Positions 1 through 8,102 of a DNA stretch of 64,000 nt are shown one piece after another. Every line of letters starts with the position of its first letter. Position 1 is the stretch's first letter. The notes beneath the pieces are model-generated. The model worked only from the letters and a program-made list of their open reading frames with translations. It searched no databases and was not told the origin of the DNA. This stretch comes from Methanomassiliicoccus sp. (GTDB lineage Archaea > Thermoplasmatota > Thermoplasmata > Methanomassiliicoccales > Methanomassiliicoccaceae): the NCBI GenBank assembly GCA_033485155.1, contig JAWQJJ010000006.1, positions 113,279 to 177,278 of the forward strand, in the 5' to 3' direction. Both the position numbers and the translations under genes were made by a program.

Positions 1-1500
1 CCAGCGGTCGGCAGTGTTCCCAAAGGCCATGCTCTTCTGAGGGAGGGCGAGGACTCCAACACATCATCCGACTGGTCGGTCGAGCCCCCCGGAAGGTCCA
101 GTTACGTGTCGGCTGAGTTCCAGGCAGTGGTGGAGCCCTTCTCGGCCCCCGAGACCGCCGCCGGACGCATCGCCAGAGAGCTGTCCCTGGCCTCGAGAAC
201 GGTGAACTGCTCGGTGTACGAGATCTCCGATCCTTACGTCGTCGACCAGCTGTGCCGGTGCGCTTCGCGAGGGCTTAAAGTCAATATCCTCATCGAGGGG
301 CAACCAGTGGGCGGCCTGTCCGATCGCTCTGTGGACGCCATATTTACTCTCAAGGCCTCGGGGGCGGAAGTCAAGGAGCTGCGCTCGGTCGATTCCTACA
401 AGCGGTACGATTACCTGCACGCGAAGTACATGGTGGTCGATGCACGCCGAGTCACGGTGATGTCGGAGAATTGGGGTTCCGGCCTCTACGCCAACCGGGG
501 CTGGGGCGTCACCATGGACGGCGCCGCGGTCGGTGCCTACTTCGAACGAGTGTTCGGGTCCGATTTCAACGGACCCCTGGATGCCATGGTGCCTAAGTCC
601 CAGGGAAAGCTCCTGGACCCCGTGGAGAGGGCCGGGCTGGCCGAGGAGACCATCAGGTATCGCTGTGGAGTGATGTCCCTACTTTCGCCGGACAATTCCG
701 GGGAAGCGTTGAAGAACCTCATCGATCGCGCTTCGGAAAGGGTCCTGGTAGAGCAGCTTTCGGTTGACCCTGAATGGTTGGAAGGCTCCAGCCTCATAAC
801 CTCTATTGTCGAGGCCGCCGGACGAGGGGTGACTGTCAGGCTGCTCCTCGACTCCTCGTGGGGCGAGGAAGAGAACCAGAGGGTGGCCGATGCGCTCAAC
901 GCCATGGCCCGCACTAGGGGCATGGACCTCGAAGCCAAGGTAATCTCACCCTACCACGAATTATCGGTGATGCACAACAAGGGGTTGATCATCGACGATC
1001 TGGCGGTAATCTCCTCGATCAACTGGGGCGACAGCGCCCTTCAGGAGAACCGGGAGGCGGGGGTGGCGGTGCGATCGAAGGAGATCGCTTCGTACTTCGG
1101 GACATTGTTCTGGAAGGACTGGTCAGTGGATCCCGTTCCACCGGTGGCATGCCTGTCCTGGACCCATTTGACGATCACTGCCAGACAGCCCGTGCTGCTC
1201 GATGCCAGCAACTGCTCCGATAACGCTCCCTCGCTGGCTGTGGAATGGGACGTCGATGGGGACGGCTCGATGGACAGCAATGCCACCTCCTGGGCGGTGA
1301 GGTTGCCGGCGGGAGACCATATCATAATCCTAACGCTGCGGGACAGAGGCAACAACACCGTGACCGCAACCTGCTGGGTGAGCGTGCTTCCTGATGAGGG
1401 AACGGCTCCATCCATGACCGCAGCCCTCCTAGCCGTGCCCATGATAGTCGTGGCCATGGTAATGGGTTGGAAAAGGATTAATGGGTCGAAGAGACATTGA
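1..1500 (+). CDS. Phospholipase D-like surface protein (5' end outside window)
   Basis: The reading frame is open from base 1, so the gene begins upstream. The first residues (GHALLREGEDSNTSSDW...PG) resemble the end of a lamin-tail domain, so the GTG at 106 is probably not the start. Two PLD-type repeats follow, with HxK motifs in LHAKYMVVD (near 420) and MHNKGLIIDD (near 970), the latter followed by SSINWGDSALQENRE. The canonical D of HxKxxxxD is present in both. A PKD-like beta domain (about 1150-1400) and one C-terminal membrane helix follow, ending in a basic tail, so the protein is probably exported and anchored with the catalytic part outside. The family hydrolyses phosphodiesters; the substrate (lipid or DNA) cannot be told. 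The end overlaps the next gene by 20 bases. The family call is firm, the role is not. Confidence 0.8.
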   Translation, partial: PAVGSVPKGHALLREGEDSNTSSDWSVEPPGRSSYVSAEFQAVVEPFSAPETAAGRIARELSLASRTVNCSVYEISDPYVVDQLCRCASRGLKVNILIEGQPVGGLSDRSVDAIFTLKASGAEVKELRSVDSYKRYDYLHAKYMVVDARRVTVMSENWGSGLYANRGWGVTMDGAAVGAYFERVFGSDFNGPLDAMVPKSQGKLLDPVERAGLAEETIRYRCGVMSLLSPDNSGEALKNLIDRASERVLVEQLSVDPEWLEGSSLITSIVEAAGRGVTVRLLLDSSWGEEENQRVADALNAMARTRGMDLEAKVISPYHELSVMHNKGLIIDDLAVISSINWGDSALQENREAGVAVRSKEIASYFGTLFWKDWSVDPVPPVACLSWTHLTITARQPVLLDASNCSDNAPSLAVEWDVDGDGSMDSNATSWAVRLPAGDHIIILTLRDRGNNTVTATCWVSVLPDEGTAPSMTAALLAVPMIVVAMVMGWKRINGSKRH

Positions 1501-1942
1501 TGAGGCGTTGCATCTGAGGGGATTCTCGGTCGCGGATCTTCCATCGGTCTATAACTTAGCTTGCTCTACGCTGAGCGAGCGGTACGATCCACATCTGTTC
1601 ACGGCCATATCCAGTTCCTGGCCTGAAGGGTTCATCGTGGTCGAGAGCCCGTGGGGCATCAAGGCCTTCCTGCTCGGGGTCATGACCTCTCCCATTCACT
1701 CCCGGGTACTCATGCTGGCGGTAGCCCCCGAGGTACGCCGTAGAGGCATAGGTACCATGCTGATGGAACGGTACCTGGAGGAGAGCCGCCGGAAGGGGGC
1801 CAGGGTACTCACTCTGGAGGTCCGCAAGGGAAACCATGCGGCCATGGAGTTCTATCGTCGGTTCAACTTCGAGCCGGTCGACGTCATCGAAGGTTACTAT
1901 AATGATGGTGAGGACGCCTACCAGATGCAGCTGTTCGTCTGA
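1481..1942 (+). CDS. GNAT family N-acetyltransferase (RimI-like)
   Basis: A 153-residue single-domain GNAT protein. The acetyl-CoA binding signature is visible as VAPEVRRRGIGTML (R/Q-x-x-G-x-G/A), followed by LEVRKGNHAAMEFYRRFNF, the usual helix alpha4 pattern of RimI-like enzymes acting on protein N-termini or small amines. The ATG at 1481 lies inside the end of the PLD gene (20-base overlap), suggesting translational coupling. Its stop directly abuts the stop of the convergent AAA+ gene. The acceptor substrate is not predictable. Confidence 0.85.
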   Translation: MGRRDIDEALHLRGFSVADLPSVYNLACSTLSERYDPHLFTAISSSWPEGFIVVESPWGIKAFLLGVMTSPIHSRVLMLAVAPEVRRRGIGTMLMERYLEESRRKGARVLTLEVRKGNHAAMEFYRRFNFEPVDVIEGYYNDGEDAYQMQLFV

Positions 1943-3478
1943 TCACTGGTATGCTTGATCGTCCCGCATATGTTCGTTCCAGAAGTAGTAAGGGGATTTC
2001 TCTTTCTGTGCTGATGAGATGTCGGTGCCCAGCCCCTTCATGTATGTCCCGTAGCGCTCCTTTATCTGCTCCTCGGCCGGGCGGCTCCTCTTCATGGCCA
2101 CGGCGACGTGACGGGCCTCGATGAGGGCATCCCCGTTGGCCACGGCCAGGTCTCCCGAGGATCGGATGAGGCCTCCGAGCTCCCGGAGGCGGAGGGTAAG
2201 CGCGTTCTCTTTCCCATCCATGAGCTTGGCCCTGATCCGTGCTTCCCTGATGATGGCCTCGACAGCTGACCGTGAAGCCGGAGGGATGCGGCCGTCGGTG
2301 GCGATTTCCTGGGCCACGAACTGGGCGATACTGGCGCGGTTGGCATCGGTGTCGGGCATGAAGGTTTCGACCAGCACTTCATAGCCGTCCCCGTTGATCC
2401 TCGACCGCAGCGGGGAAAGGACCTGCTCCAGATCCTGGATGTTGCACGCGGCGACTAAAATGAAGTTGGCCGGTACCGAGTCCACGCGAACTGACGCACC
2501 CGATGACTGAGGGTTCCGACCGGTGATGGGTGCCCGCTTCTCTTGCATGGCGGTAAGGATGTAGCGCTGCAACTGGCCCAGATGCGAGATCTCGTCCAGG
2601 AACAGCACCCCCTCGTGCGCTTCGTGGATGGAGCCAGGGATCACCCTTTCGTACGGCTGGGTGCCTAGCTGAGTATGCCCGCCGAACGGGTCATGGCGGA
2701 CGTCCCCAAGGAGCTCGGTCTCCGAGGCCCCGGTAGCCAGGACGAATGGATTGCGCTCTAGAGGAACGATTACCTTGTGAGGCCGTTGGCGCTCCAGCGC
2801 ACGTCGCTTCTCCAGCGCGCCCTGGTCCAGGACCCGGATCTTGTCCCCGGCGCGCTCGAAGACGATCACCTCTTCCTTGTCCCCGCGTTTGCGGGTGGTG
2901 GTGACCTTCTCCTTGCCCGCGGCGGCGAGCCCCGGGGCGGCGCTGGCCATCGATTCCATGAGGTTTCCGAGGATGTCCCCGAATGGATTATTGGCCTGCA
3001 TCCCGGTGTCGAGCTTGGCCTTCTCACAATGGGGGCAGGTGCGCTCCGTGGCCGCGGAGTACGCTCCGCAGGATCGGCAGCGGTAGCCCAGGCGCTCGGC
3101 CACGCTCACCGGCGCGGACTCGGGGTCGATAAGCTCACCGACCGCCGATCCTCTCGTTTCCCGCTCCTTCAGCACCTCGTCCTCCCGTTTGACCTCGACC
3201 AGCGGCCGCTCGGGGTTCTCGGGATTGTGCACCGCCCTTATCTCCTCGCGGGGCTTGGGCAGGTGAAGAGCAAGGGCCTGAGCAATCATGGACTTTCCGG
3301 TGCCGGGCGGGCCGACCAGCAGGAGGTTCCTCCTCTGCCGGGCCGCGATCCGCGCCAGCTCCACCGCCTCCTCCTGCCCGATGACTCTGGCCAGGGGATC
3401 CTTCGGTATGAGGATGTCGGCGGTGGTGTCGATGGACCTCAGGTCCATCTCTTTCCGGATGTCCACTTTTTCGCTCAT
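1943..3478 (-). CDS. LonB-like AAA+ ATPase lacking the protease domain, with zinc ribbon insert
   Basis: 511 residues. Walker A GPPGTGKS is at 56-63, Walker B VLFLDE at about 291-296 and an arginine-finger-like LRSRI at about 357. The ATPase core matches archaeal LonB and related magnesium-chelatase-like AAA+ proteins. Archaeal LonB normally carries two membrane helices between Walker A and B and a C-terminal S16 Ser-Lys protease domain. Here the insert is soluble and holds a zinc ribbon (C134, C137, C148, C151), and the protein stops soon after the lid helices, with no room for a protease. It overlaps the upstream dnaG by four bases, so the two are probably co-transcribed and coupled. It may act as an unfoldase or remodelling ATPase; an informational role next to primase is inference. 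Confidence 0.8.
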   Translation of the reverse strand: MSEKVDIRKEMDLRSIDTTADILIPKDPLARVIGQEEAVELARIAARQRRNLLLVGPPGTGKSMIAQALALHLPKPREEIRAVHNPENPERPLVEVKREDEVLKERETRGSAVGELIDPESAPVSVAERLGYRCRSCGAYSAATERTCPHCEKAKLDTGMQANNPFGDILGNLMESMASAAPGLAAAGKEKVTTTRKRGDKEEVIVFERAGDKIRVLDQGALEKRRALERQRPHKVIVPLERNPFVLATGASETELLGDVRHDPFGGHTQLGTQPYERVIPGSIHEAHEGVLFLDEISHLGQLQRYILTAMQEKRAPITGRNPQSSGASVRVDSVPANFILVAACNIQDLEQVLSPLRSRINGDGYEVLVETFMPDTDANRASIAQFVAQEIATDGRIPPASRSAVEAIIREARIRAKLMDGKENALTLRLRELGGLIRSSGDLAVANGDALIEARHVAVAMKRSRPAEEQIKERYGTYMKGLGTDISSAQKEKSPYYFWNEHMRDDQAYQ

Positions 3479-4938
3479 TCGTTCAGGTCGTCCCTGGTCC
3501 AGACCTCGACCGAGGCCGGCTGCTTGGTGATGTTACCCATCTTGGTGCCTACGATGGTGACGATCTTGTTGTCGGCCGCGATGTCCAGGATCCTCTGGGT
3601 GACGATGCCGTCGAATACCACGGCGTTCACACCCTTGACGTTGGTCTTGAGGGTGTTGACGAGGTCCCTCACCGGGACCTCCTTGATGATCGCCCCGGAC
3701 GCGTCCAGGATCTTGGCCTTTGAGGTTGTCGCCAGCTCATTGATAAGACTCTTGTAGAGCGTCTGGGCTTCGGACAGCTTCTTGCTCGGCTCGGCCTCCA
3801 CCACTTGCGGCTCCTCGACCGGGGCTCCGGTCTTCTCCGGCAGCTCGGCCATGGGCTCGATCACCGGCAGCTCCTTGACCGGCTCGCGGGGCTCCCTGGG
3901 CTCGCGCTGCTCTCGGGACCGGCGGTCCCGGGGCTCGCGGTGAGGCCGCTGCTCTGGCGGGCGCTCCTGGGCCTTGGCTTCCTGGACTGGCTCCTCGCGG
4001 GGCTCCCTGGACTCACGGAATTCTCTTTCCCTTGGTTCGCGGGGCTGCTCCCGGGGAGCGCGCTCCTCGCGGGGCTCCATAGCCGCGGCCTTGCCGTTCT
4101 CGGAACTCATCCCGTACATTTCCATGAACTGCTCGCCGGGGATCTTGTTGCGGAGGCATTTCATGATCTGCTTCTGGGTAAGCTCCTCGACTTCCATTCC
4201 CCGCGGGGCGCGGGCCACGAAGTCGACTTCGGCCACCTGGAACAGCTCCCGGAGGATGAGCTCCCCGCCCCGGTCGCCATCCACGAACGCGGTGATGACG
4301 CGCTCCTTGCTGAGGTCCATGACGGTCTTGGGGACGTTGGTGCCCTCTACTGCTATAGCGTTCTTGATCCCCGACTTGAGGAGATTGAGGACGTCGGAGC
4401 GGCCTTCCACGATGATGATGGCATCGCTGTCCTGGACGTTGGGTCCGGCGGGCAGGTGCTCCTTACCGTAGGTGATGATCTCCTCGGTCTGCACGCTCTG
4501 CCGAACGCTCTCGGTGAGGTCGATGCCGGAGGTCTTGGATTGCTTGATAAGTTCGGTCAGCAGCTCCCTGGCCCTCTCGATGATCTTGGACCGCTTGGTT
4601 ATCCTGACATCCTCTATGCTGAGGACGGAGATCTTGGCCTTGCACGGGCCTACCCGATCGATGGTTTCCAAGGCGGAGGCCAGAATGACCGTCTCCACCT
4701 GGTCCAGGCTCGATGGGATGAGGACCTCGCCGTCGGACTTGCCCTGCTTCGAGCTGACCTCGACCTCGATGCGTCCGATACGGCCGCTCTTCTGGAGGTC
4801 CCTCAGATCAAGCTCGTCGCCCAGCAGACCTTCGGTCTGGCCGAAGATGGCACCTACCACATCAGGCTTCTCCACGATTCCGTCGGCCTGTAGCCTGGCC
4901 TTGATCATGTACTTGGTAGTGCTAGGATCGATGTTCAT
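3475..4938 (-). CDS. dnaG: Archaeal DnaG-type primase
   Basis: 487 residues, full length for archaeal DnaG. The central TOPRIM domain has the acidic IIVEGRSDVLNLL motif and the FVDGDRGG (DxD) motif about 60 residues later. The N-terminal and C-terminal domains are those typical of archaeal DnaG. Between TOPRIM and the C-terminal domain (about residues 285-375) lies a low-complexity linker rich in R, E and P with repeated PRE units, probably disordered. In other archaea DnaG has primase activity and also associates with the exosome, so it may serve either process. It starts with ATG at 4938 and is followed with a four-base overlap by the LonB-like ATPase. Confidence 0.95.
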   Translation of the reverse strand: MNIDPSTTKYMIKARLQADGIVEKPDVVGAIFGQTEGLLGDELDLRDLQKSGRIGRIEVEVSSKQGKSDGEVLIPSSLDQVETVILASALETIDRVGPCKAKISVLSIEDVRITKRSKIIERARELLTELIKQSKTSGIDLTESVRQSVQTEEIITYGKEHLPAGPNVQDSDAIIIVEGRSDVLNLLKSGIKNAIAVEGTNVPKTVMDLSKERVITAFVDGDRGGELILRELFQVAEVDFVARAPRGMEVEELTQKQIMKCLRNKIPGEQFMEMYGMSSENGKAAAMEPREERAPREQPREPREREFRESREPREEPVQEAKAQERPPEQRPHREPRDRRSREQREPREPREPVKELPVIEPMAELPEKTGAPVEEPQVVEAEPSKKLSEAQTLYKSLINELATTSKAKILDASGAIIKEVPVRDLVNTLKTNVKGVNAVVFDGIVTQRILDIAADNKIVTIVGTKMGNITKQPASVEVWTRDDLNE

Positions 4939-5233
4939 TATGGTTACACCTCATATAGTCTTGAAAACGACTGTCCTGACGACCAAAACGCACGCTATTC
5001 TATCCACTACGTTTACCCGGTCGTTCGCCCGATCGAAGGCTGGACGAGACTGGGGTTTCAACTATTATGCTCGCTTCAGGGCGAGCTGTGATGATGATAG
5101 TGAGCATGAAATCAGTCATGTGAGGAAGTCGTTTCGCCCCCGATAGGTGCTAAAGGTAATAATAAAGGTTTCTGGCCGGGTACTGTACTTCAGACAGGTT
5201 TCGGTTGACCGTCGGTCCACTCACTGGCAAAGG

Positions 5234-5434
5234 TCAGCCGCCTGAGGCGACCTTGACTATCCTGAGGGTGTCCCCGTCCTCCAATCTCTCGTCCACGGGA
5301 ATGGGTACTCCTCCCCGCAATATTATATGGGCGTCAGGAAGGAGGCAGAGCCGGTCGAGCACCTCGACGGAAGAGGCATGCTCAGGGACCTCCATCTCTT
5401 CCCTGCATCCGCCCTTGGTAATGATGACCCTCAT
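5234..5434 (-). CDS. ThiS/MoaD-like ubiquitin-fold sulfur carrier
   Basis: A 66-residue beta-grasp protein ending in the diglycine VASGG, the tail that E1-like enzymes adenylate in ThiS, MoaD and archaeal SAMPs. A conserved late motif (PVDERLEDGDTLRIVKV) matches ThiS/MoaD. I place the start at the ATG giving MRVIITKGG. An upstream in-frame ATG at 5467 would add MIKTLSFLQGP, which is unusual for the family. No E1 or partner enzyme is adjacent, so whether it serves thiamine, molybdopterin, tRNA thiolation or protein conjugation is open. Confidence 0.8.
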   Translation of the reverse strand: MRVIITKGGCREEMEVPEHASSVEVLDRLCLLPDAHIILRGGVPIPVDERLEDGDTLRIVKVASGG

Positions 5435-5556
5435 CGGCCCTTGCAGGAAGCTCAGGGTTTTTATCATTTGCCTGTGGATCGCCGACCATCCCTGCGGCGT
5501 TCCGGAGGTCGAAACCCCCTGTATCCGTTCCGGAGCACCATTTGCCTAGGAAATGA

Positions 5557-5563
5557 CTTATAG
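5557..5563 (+). promoter_or_regulatory. TATA-like box of tRNA-Ser
   Basis: The sequence cttatag lies about 30 bases upstream of the first base of the tRNA, at the spacing expected for an archaeal TATA box with the transcript starting at or near the mature 5' end. The call rests on position and composition only. Confidence 0.5.
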
Positions 5564-5589
5564 GTGGTGACGATTCTGCCATATCCAAC

Positions 5590-5693
5590 GCCGAGGTAGT
5601 CTAGCCCGGTAAGGCGGTGGTCTCGAAAGACCGAGATCTCCGAGCGAACCACTGGCGGTCTCCGCCACGGGAGTTCAAATCTCTCCCTCGGCG
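5590..5693 (+). tRNA. tRNA-Ser(CGA) with a 19-nt anticodon-loop intron
   Basis: Acceptor stem gccgagg/cctcggc (5590-5596 with 5686-5692), discriminator G5693 and a genomically encoded CCA at 5694-5696. The D stem is gtc/ggc. The anticodon stem GTGGT (5617-5621) pairs perfectly with ACCAC (5648-5652). Between them are 26 bases; removing 5628-5646 leaves the canonical 7-base loop CTCGAAA with anticodon CGA (5624-5626). The precursor folds as bulge-helix-bulge: CTCG (5622-5625) pairs with CGAG (5641-5644), flanked by 3-nt bulges AAA and CGA, and cutting after the second base of each bulge gives exactly this intron at position 37/38. The long variable arm is TGGCGG-TCT-CCGCCA and the T loop is TTCAAAT. 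The mature length is 85 nt plus CCA. The long variable arm and G73 support serine identity. Confidence 0.96.
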
Positions 5694-5772
5694 CCATTCT
5701 CTATCAATCTTTATCTGCTTTCAACGTGCGGTCCCCTTGCCAAGTTCCCGCTCGTCCGGGCGCGTTCGAGGC

Positions 5773-6336
5773 TCATCGTCCCATAAGGGGGTACTTGATG
5801 ACCCCCTCACCCCAAACCTTGTCCTGGAGGCGGTTGGCGAAATCCTCCGCTTTTTTCGGGAAATCCTCTCCGAACTCCTCCTTAATGAAGGCCTGCGACT
5901 GTTCGAAGATGGCGAGATCATTATCCCCCTCGAATGCGGCATCCATCCCTGGGAACACCACCTCCTCCTCTTCTCGGATGTGATGCATCATGTGCGCGGC
6001 GAGGTCTGTGATGTTGCGGGCTAGGGGAGCGGTCTCCCAGGCCTTCACGTTCTCATCGATGGCCAGGGCAAAGGCTCGGGCCTTGCGATGGTCATCGATG
6101 AGCTCAGGTATCATTTCCTTGATCTGCTCTGGAGAAACGGCTGCGGCCGGGAACACAAACCTCTCCTCCCGACCATGGTGGTATCGGTCCATGAAGTCGA
6201 GGAAGAACTGAGCTACCTCAGGCATGATGTCCCGATGCTGGTCGAAGGTCCCCTCAGCAGCCATGTCGGCGGCGACATCCAGAACCTGGCGCAGGATGCC
6301 GTGATCATATGACAGAAGGGTGATCATGATGCGCAT
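5773..6336 (-). CDS. Hemerythrin-like (HHE) protein
   Basis: 187 residues, alpha-helical, with the spaced histidines and acidic ligands of hemerythrin cation-binding domains: LLSYDHGILRQ near the N-terminus, DRYHHGREERFVFP, LIDDHRKAR and HHIREEEEVVFP. The last two show the H...HxxxE arrangement. Such domains bind a di-iron site and sense or store oxygen, nitric oxide or iron. Translation may start at the ATG for MITLLSYDHG, three codons inside the longest frame. It is the distant cousin of the gene at 36965. Its 3' end converges on the tRNA gene. Confidence 0.85.
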   Translation of the reverse strand: MRIMITLLSYDHGILRQVLDVAADMAAEGTFDQHRDIMPEVAQFFLDFMDRYHHGREERFVFPAAAVSPEQIKEMIPELIDDHRKARAFALAIDENVKAWETAPLARNITDLAAHMMHHIREEEEVVFPGMDAAFEGDNDLAIFEQSQAFIKEEFGEDFPKKAEDFANRLQDKVWGEGVIKYPLMGR

Positions 6337-6425
6337 ACCCGCTCATTGTCACGTGATGCTAATCCTTTTTTCGCCGATGCGTCCGCTGACACAAGCAAAT
6401 GGCCGGTGAACGCCCCCGGGTCGAC

Positions 6426-7232
6426 CTAACGACCAGGCAGGGCCTCGGACATGCTTCCAGAACGGAAACCGGTGAGATCCAAGGTAACATAGATGAAGCC
6501 CAGCGACCTCAGCCCGGACTCGATGACCTCGCGGTCCTCTACCGCTCGAACCAGGAACCGTGCCTCGACCTCGACCCTGGCGATAGTGCCGTGATGCCGG
6601 ACCCGTACCTGACCATAGCCGAGGTCGTGTAGGAGCCTTTCCGCTTCGTCCACCTGGATAAGCTTTTCCGTGGTGATCCTTTCGTTGTAAGGTATCCGGG
6701 TTGCAAGACAGGGGGATGGCGGCCGGGAGGCGGTCGGGAGTCCTAACTCCCTGGATGCCCCGCGAATATCCTCCTTATCCATACCCGCCTCGGCTAGCGG
6801 GGAACGTACCCCCAGCTCACGCAGCGCCCTCATGCCGGGGCGGTCACCGTCCTGGTCGCCAGAATGGGTGCCGTCGGCGACCAACTGCAGGTCCATGGCT
6901 CTCGCGGCTCGGATAATCTCCTGAAAGACCAGCTTCTTGCAATGATAGCATCGATCCGGGGGGTTCGCGATGATCTCGGATCGGGAAAGTACGTCCAAGG
7001 CGATGACCTTGGCCTCGATCCCCAGTCCCTTGGCGGTGCGCACGGCCTCCGCCACTTCCCCTTCGGGCATGAGGGAGGAGGAGCACACGATGGCCGATGC
7101 CCCACTTTCCAGTTCCTCCTTGGCGACCTTCAGCAACAGGGTGCTGTCCACTCCTCCGGAATAGGCGATGGCCACCTCGTCCATGCTTTTCACGATGTGG
7201 CGCAGTCTCCGCAACCGGTCCGACGCTTGCAC
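6426..7232 (-). CDS. larE: LarE-type ATP-dependent sacrificial sulfur transferase
   Basis: 268 residues, normal for LarE. The N-terminal PP-loop is SGGVDS at about 25-30. The DRCYHCKK motif (C95, C98) and the conserved PSPCLATRIPY segment, with C175, are present. C175 lines up with the cysteine that donates its sulfur in Lactobacillus LarE, which suggests the sacrificial mechanism. LarE thiolates the pyridinium precursor of the nickel-pincer nucleotide cofactor. It is divergent from larB, the enzyme for the preceding step, with 83 bases between their starts. No larC is in the window. It ends in TAG. Confidence 0.92.
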   Translation of the reverse strand: MQASDRLRRLRHIVKSMDEVAIAYSGGVDSTLLLKVAKEELESGASAIVCSSSLMPEGEVAEAVRTAKGLGIEAKVIALDVLSRSEIIANPPDRCYHCKKLVFQEIIRAARAMDLQLVADGTHSGDQDGDRPGMRALRELGVRSPLAEAGMDKEDIRGASRELGLPTASRPPSPCLATRIPYNERITTEKLIQVDEAERLLHDLGYGQVRVRHHGTIARVEVEARFLVRAVEDREVIESGLRSLGFIYVTLDLTGFRSGSMSEALPGR

Positions 7233-7315
7233 GTGCGGTCATCTACTCTGCCCCGTAAAATCGTTTACCCTGGTCCGGGGAAGCGAACAATATAAGGAGA
7301 ATCAGCCAATCCGGG

Positions 7316-8089
7316 ATGGACATGACCATCCGGGACGTGCTGGAACGCTACAGGAAGGGAGAGCTGGAGAGCGACGAGGCGGAAAGGCTGTTGCGTCTGG
7401 ACTATGTCCGGAAGATCGGGGAGCACACTCTGTTCGACCCTCGCCGGTCGGAACGCAAGGACGTCCCCGAGATCATATATGGGGAGGGAAAAAGCCCTGC
7501 GGTTGTAGCCGAGATCGTCGGACAGGCTCTTCAGGACAAGGATCACCTCATCATCTCCCGGGCCAGCATCGGGCACATGGAGGCCGTATGTGGCAAGCTG
7601 GGGGTGGAAATAGTGCGTTACGAGAAGGCAGCGTCGATGATCATTGTGGACCGCCGCCCCCGGACCGAGTTCAGGGGGCTCATCGGCATCCTGGCCGCGG
7701 GAACCTCCGATGTTCGGGTGGCCGAGGAGGCCAAGGTCGTGGTCGAGGCTATGGGCGTAGGGGTTACCGTCGCCTATGATGTGGGGATCGCCGGCTTCCA
7801 TCGTTTGCTCGATCCCCTGACGAAGATGCTCGACCAGGGGGTGGACGCGCTCATTGTGGTCGCTGGGATGGAGGGAGCGCTGGCCTCCGTAGTATCATCT
7901 CTTGTCGATGTCCCGGTCATCGGCGTCCCCACATCGGTTGGATACGGGGCCGGAGGGAATGGTAAGGGAGCGCTGCTAACCATGCTGCAATCCTGCTCTC
8001 CGGGGCTGGCAGTGGTCAACATTGACAACGGGGTAGGTGCTGGAGCCACCGCCGGGCTTATAAGCTTAAGATGTCGACGCTCTAAATAA
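7316..8089 (+). CDS. larB: LarB, nickel-pincer cofactor biosynthesis (AIR carboxylase-like)
   Basis: 257 residues. The C-terminal half has the AIR-carboxylase-like core (GILAAGTSD, SVGYGAGGNGKGALLTML, VNIDNGVGAGATAGLI) with the typical LarB N-terminal region (IRDVLERYRKGELESDEAERLL). LarB carboxylates and hydrolyses nicotinic acid adenine dinucleotide, giving the substrate for LarE. An A/T-rich tataagg at about 7291 precedes the start at a distance fitting an archaeal promoter. The pairing with larE makes the pathway assignment firm. The enzyme that uses the cofactor (a LarA-type racemase or epimerase) must be elsewhere. Confidence 0.92.
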   Translation: MDMTIRDVLERYRKGELESDEAERLLRLDYVRKIGEHTLFDPRRSERKDVPEIIYGEGKSPAVVAEIVGQALQDKDHLIISRASIGHMEAVCGKLGVEIVRYEKAASMIIVDRRPRTEFRGLIGILAAGTSDVRVAEEAKVVVEAMGVGVTVAYDVGIAGFHRLLDPLTKMLDQGVDALIVVAGMEGALASVVSSLVDVPVIGVPTSVGYGAGGNGKGALLTMLQSCSPGLAVVNIDNGVGAGATAGLISLRCRRSK

Positions 8090-8102
8090 TGAAAGGACGG
8101 AA

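Noticed and set aside
3805..4893. 362-residue open frame antisense to dnaG
   Set aside because: Shadow of the DnaG coding frame; no recognisable domain.
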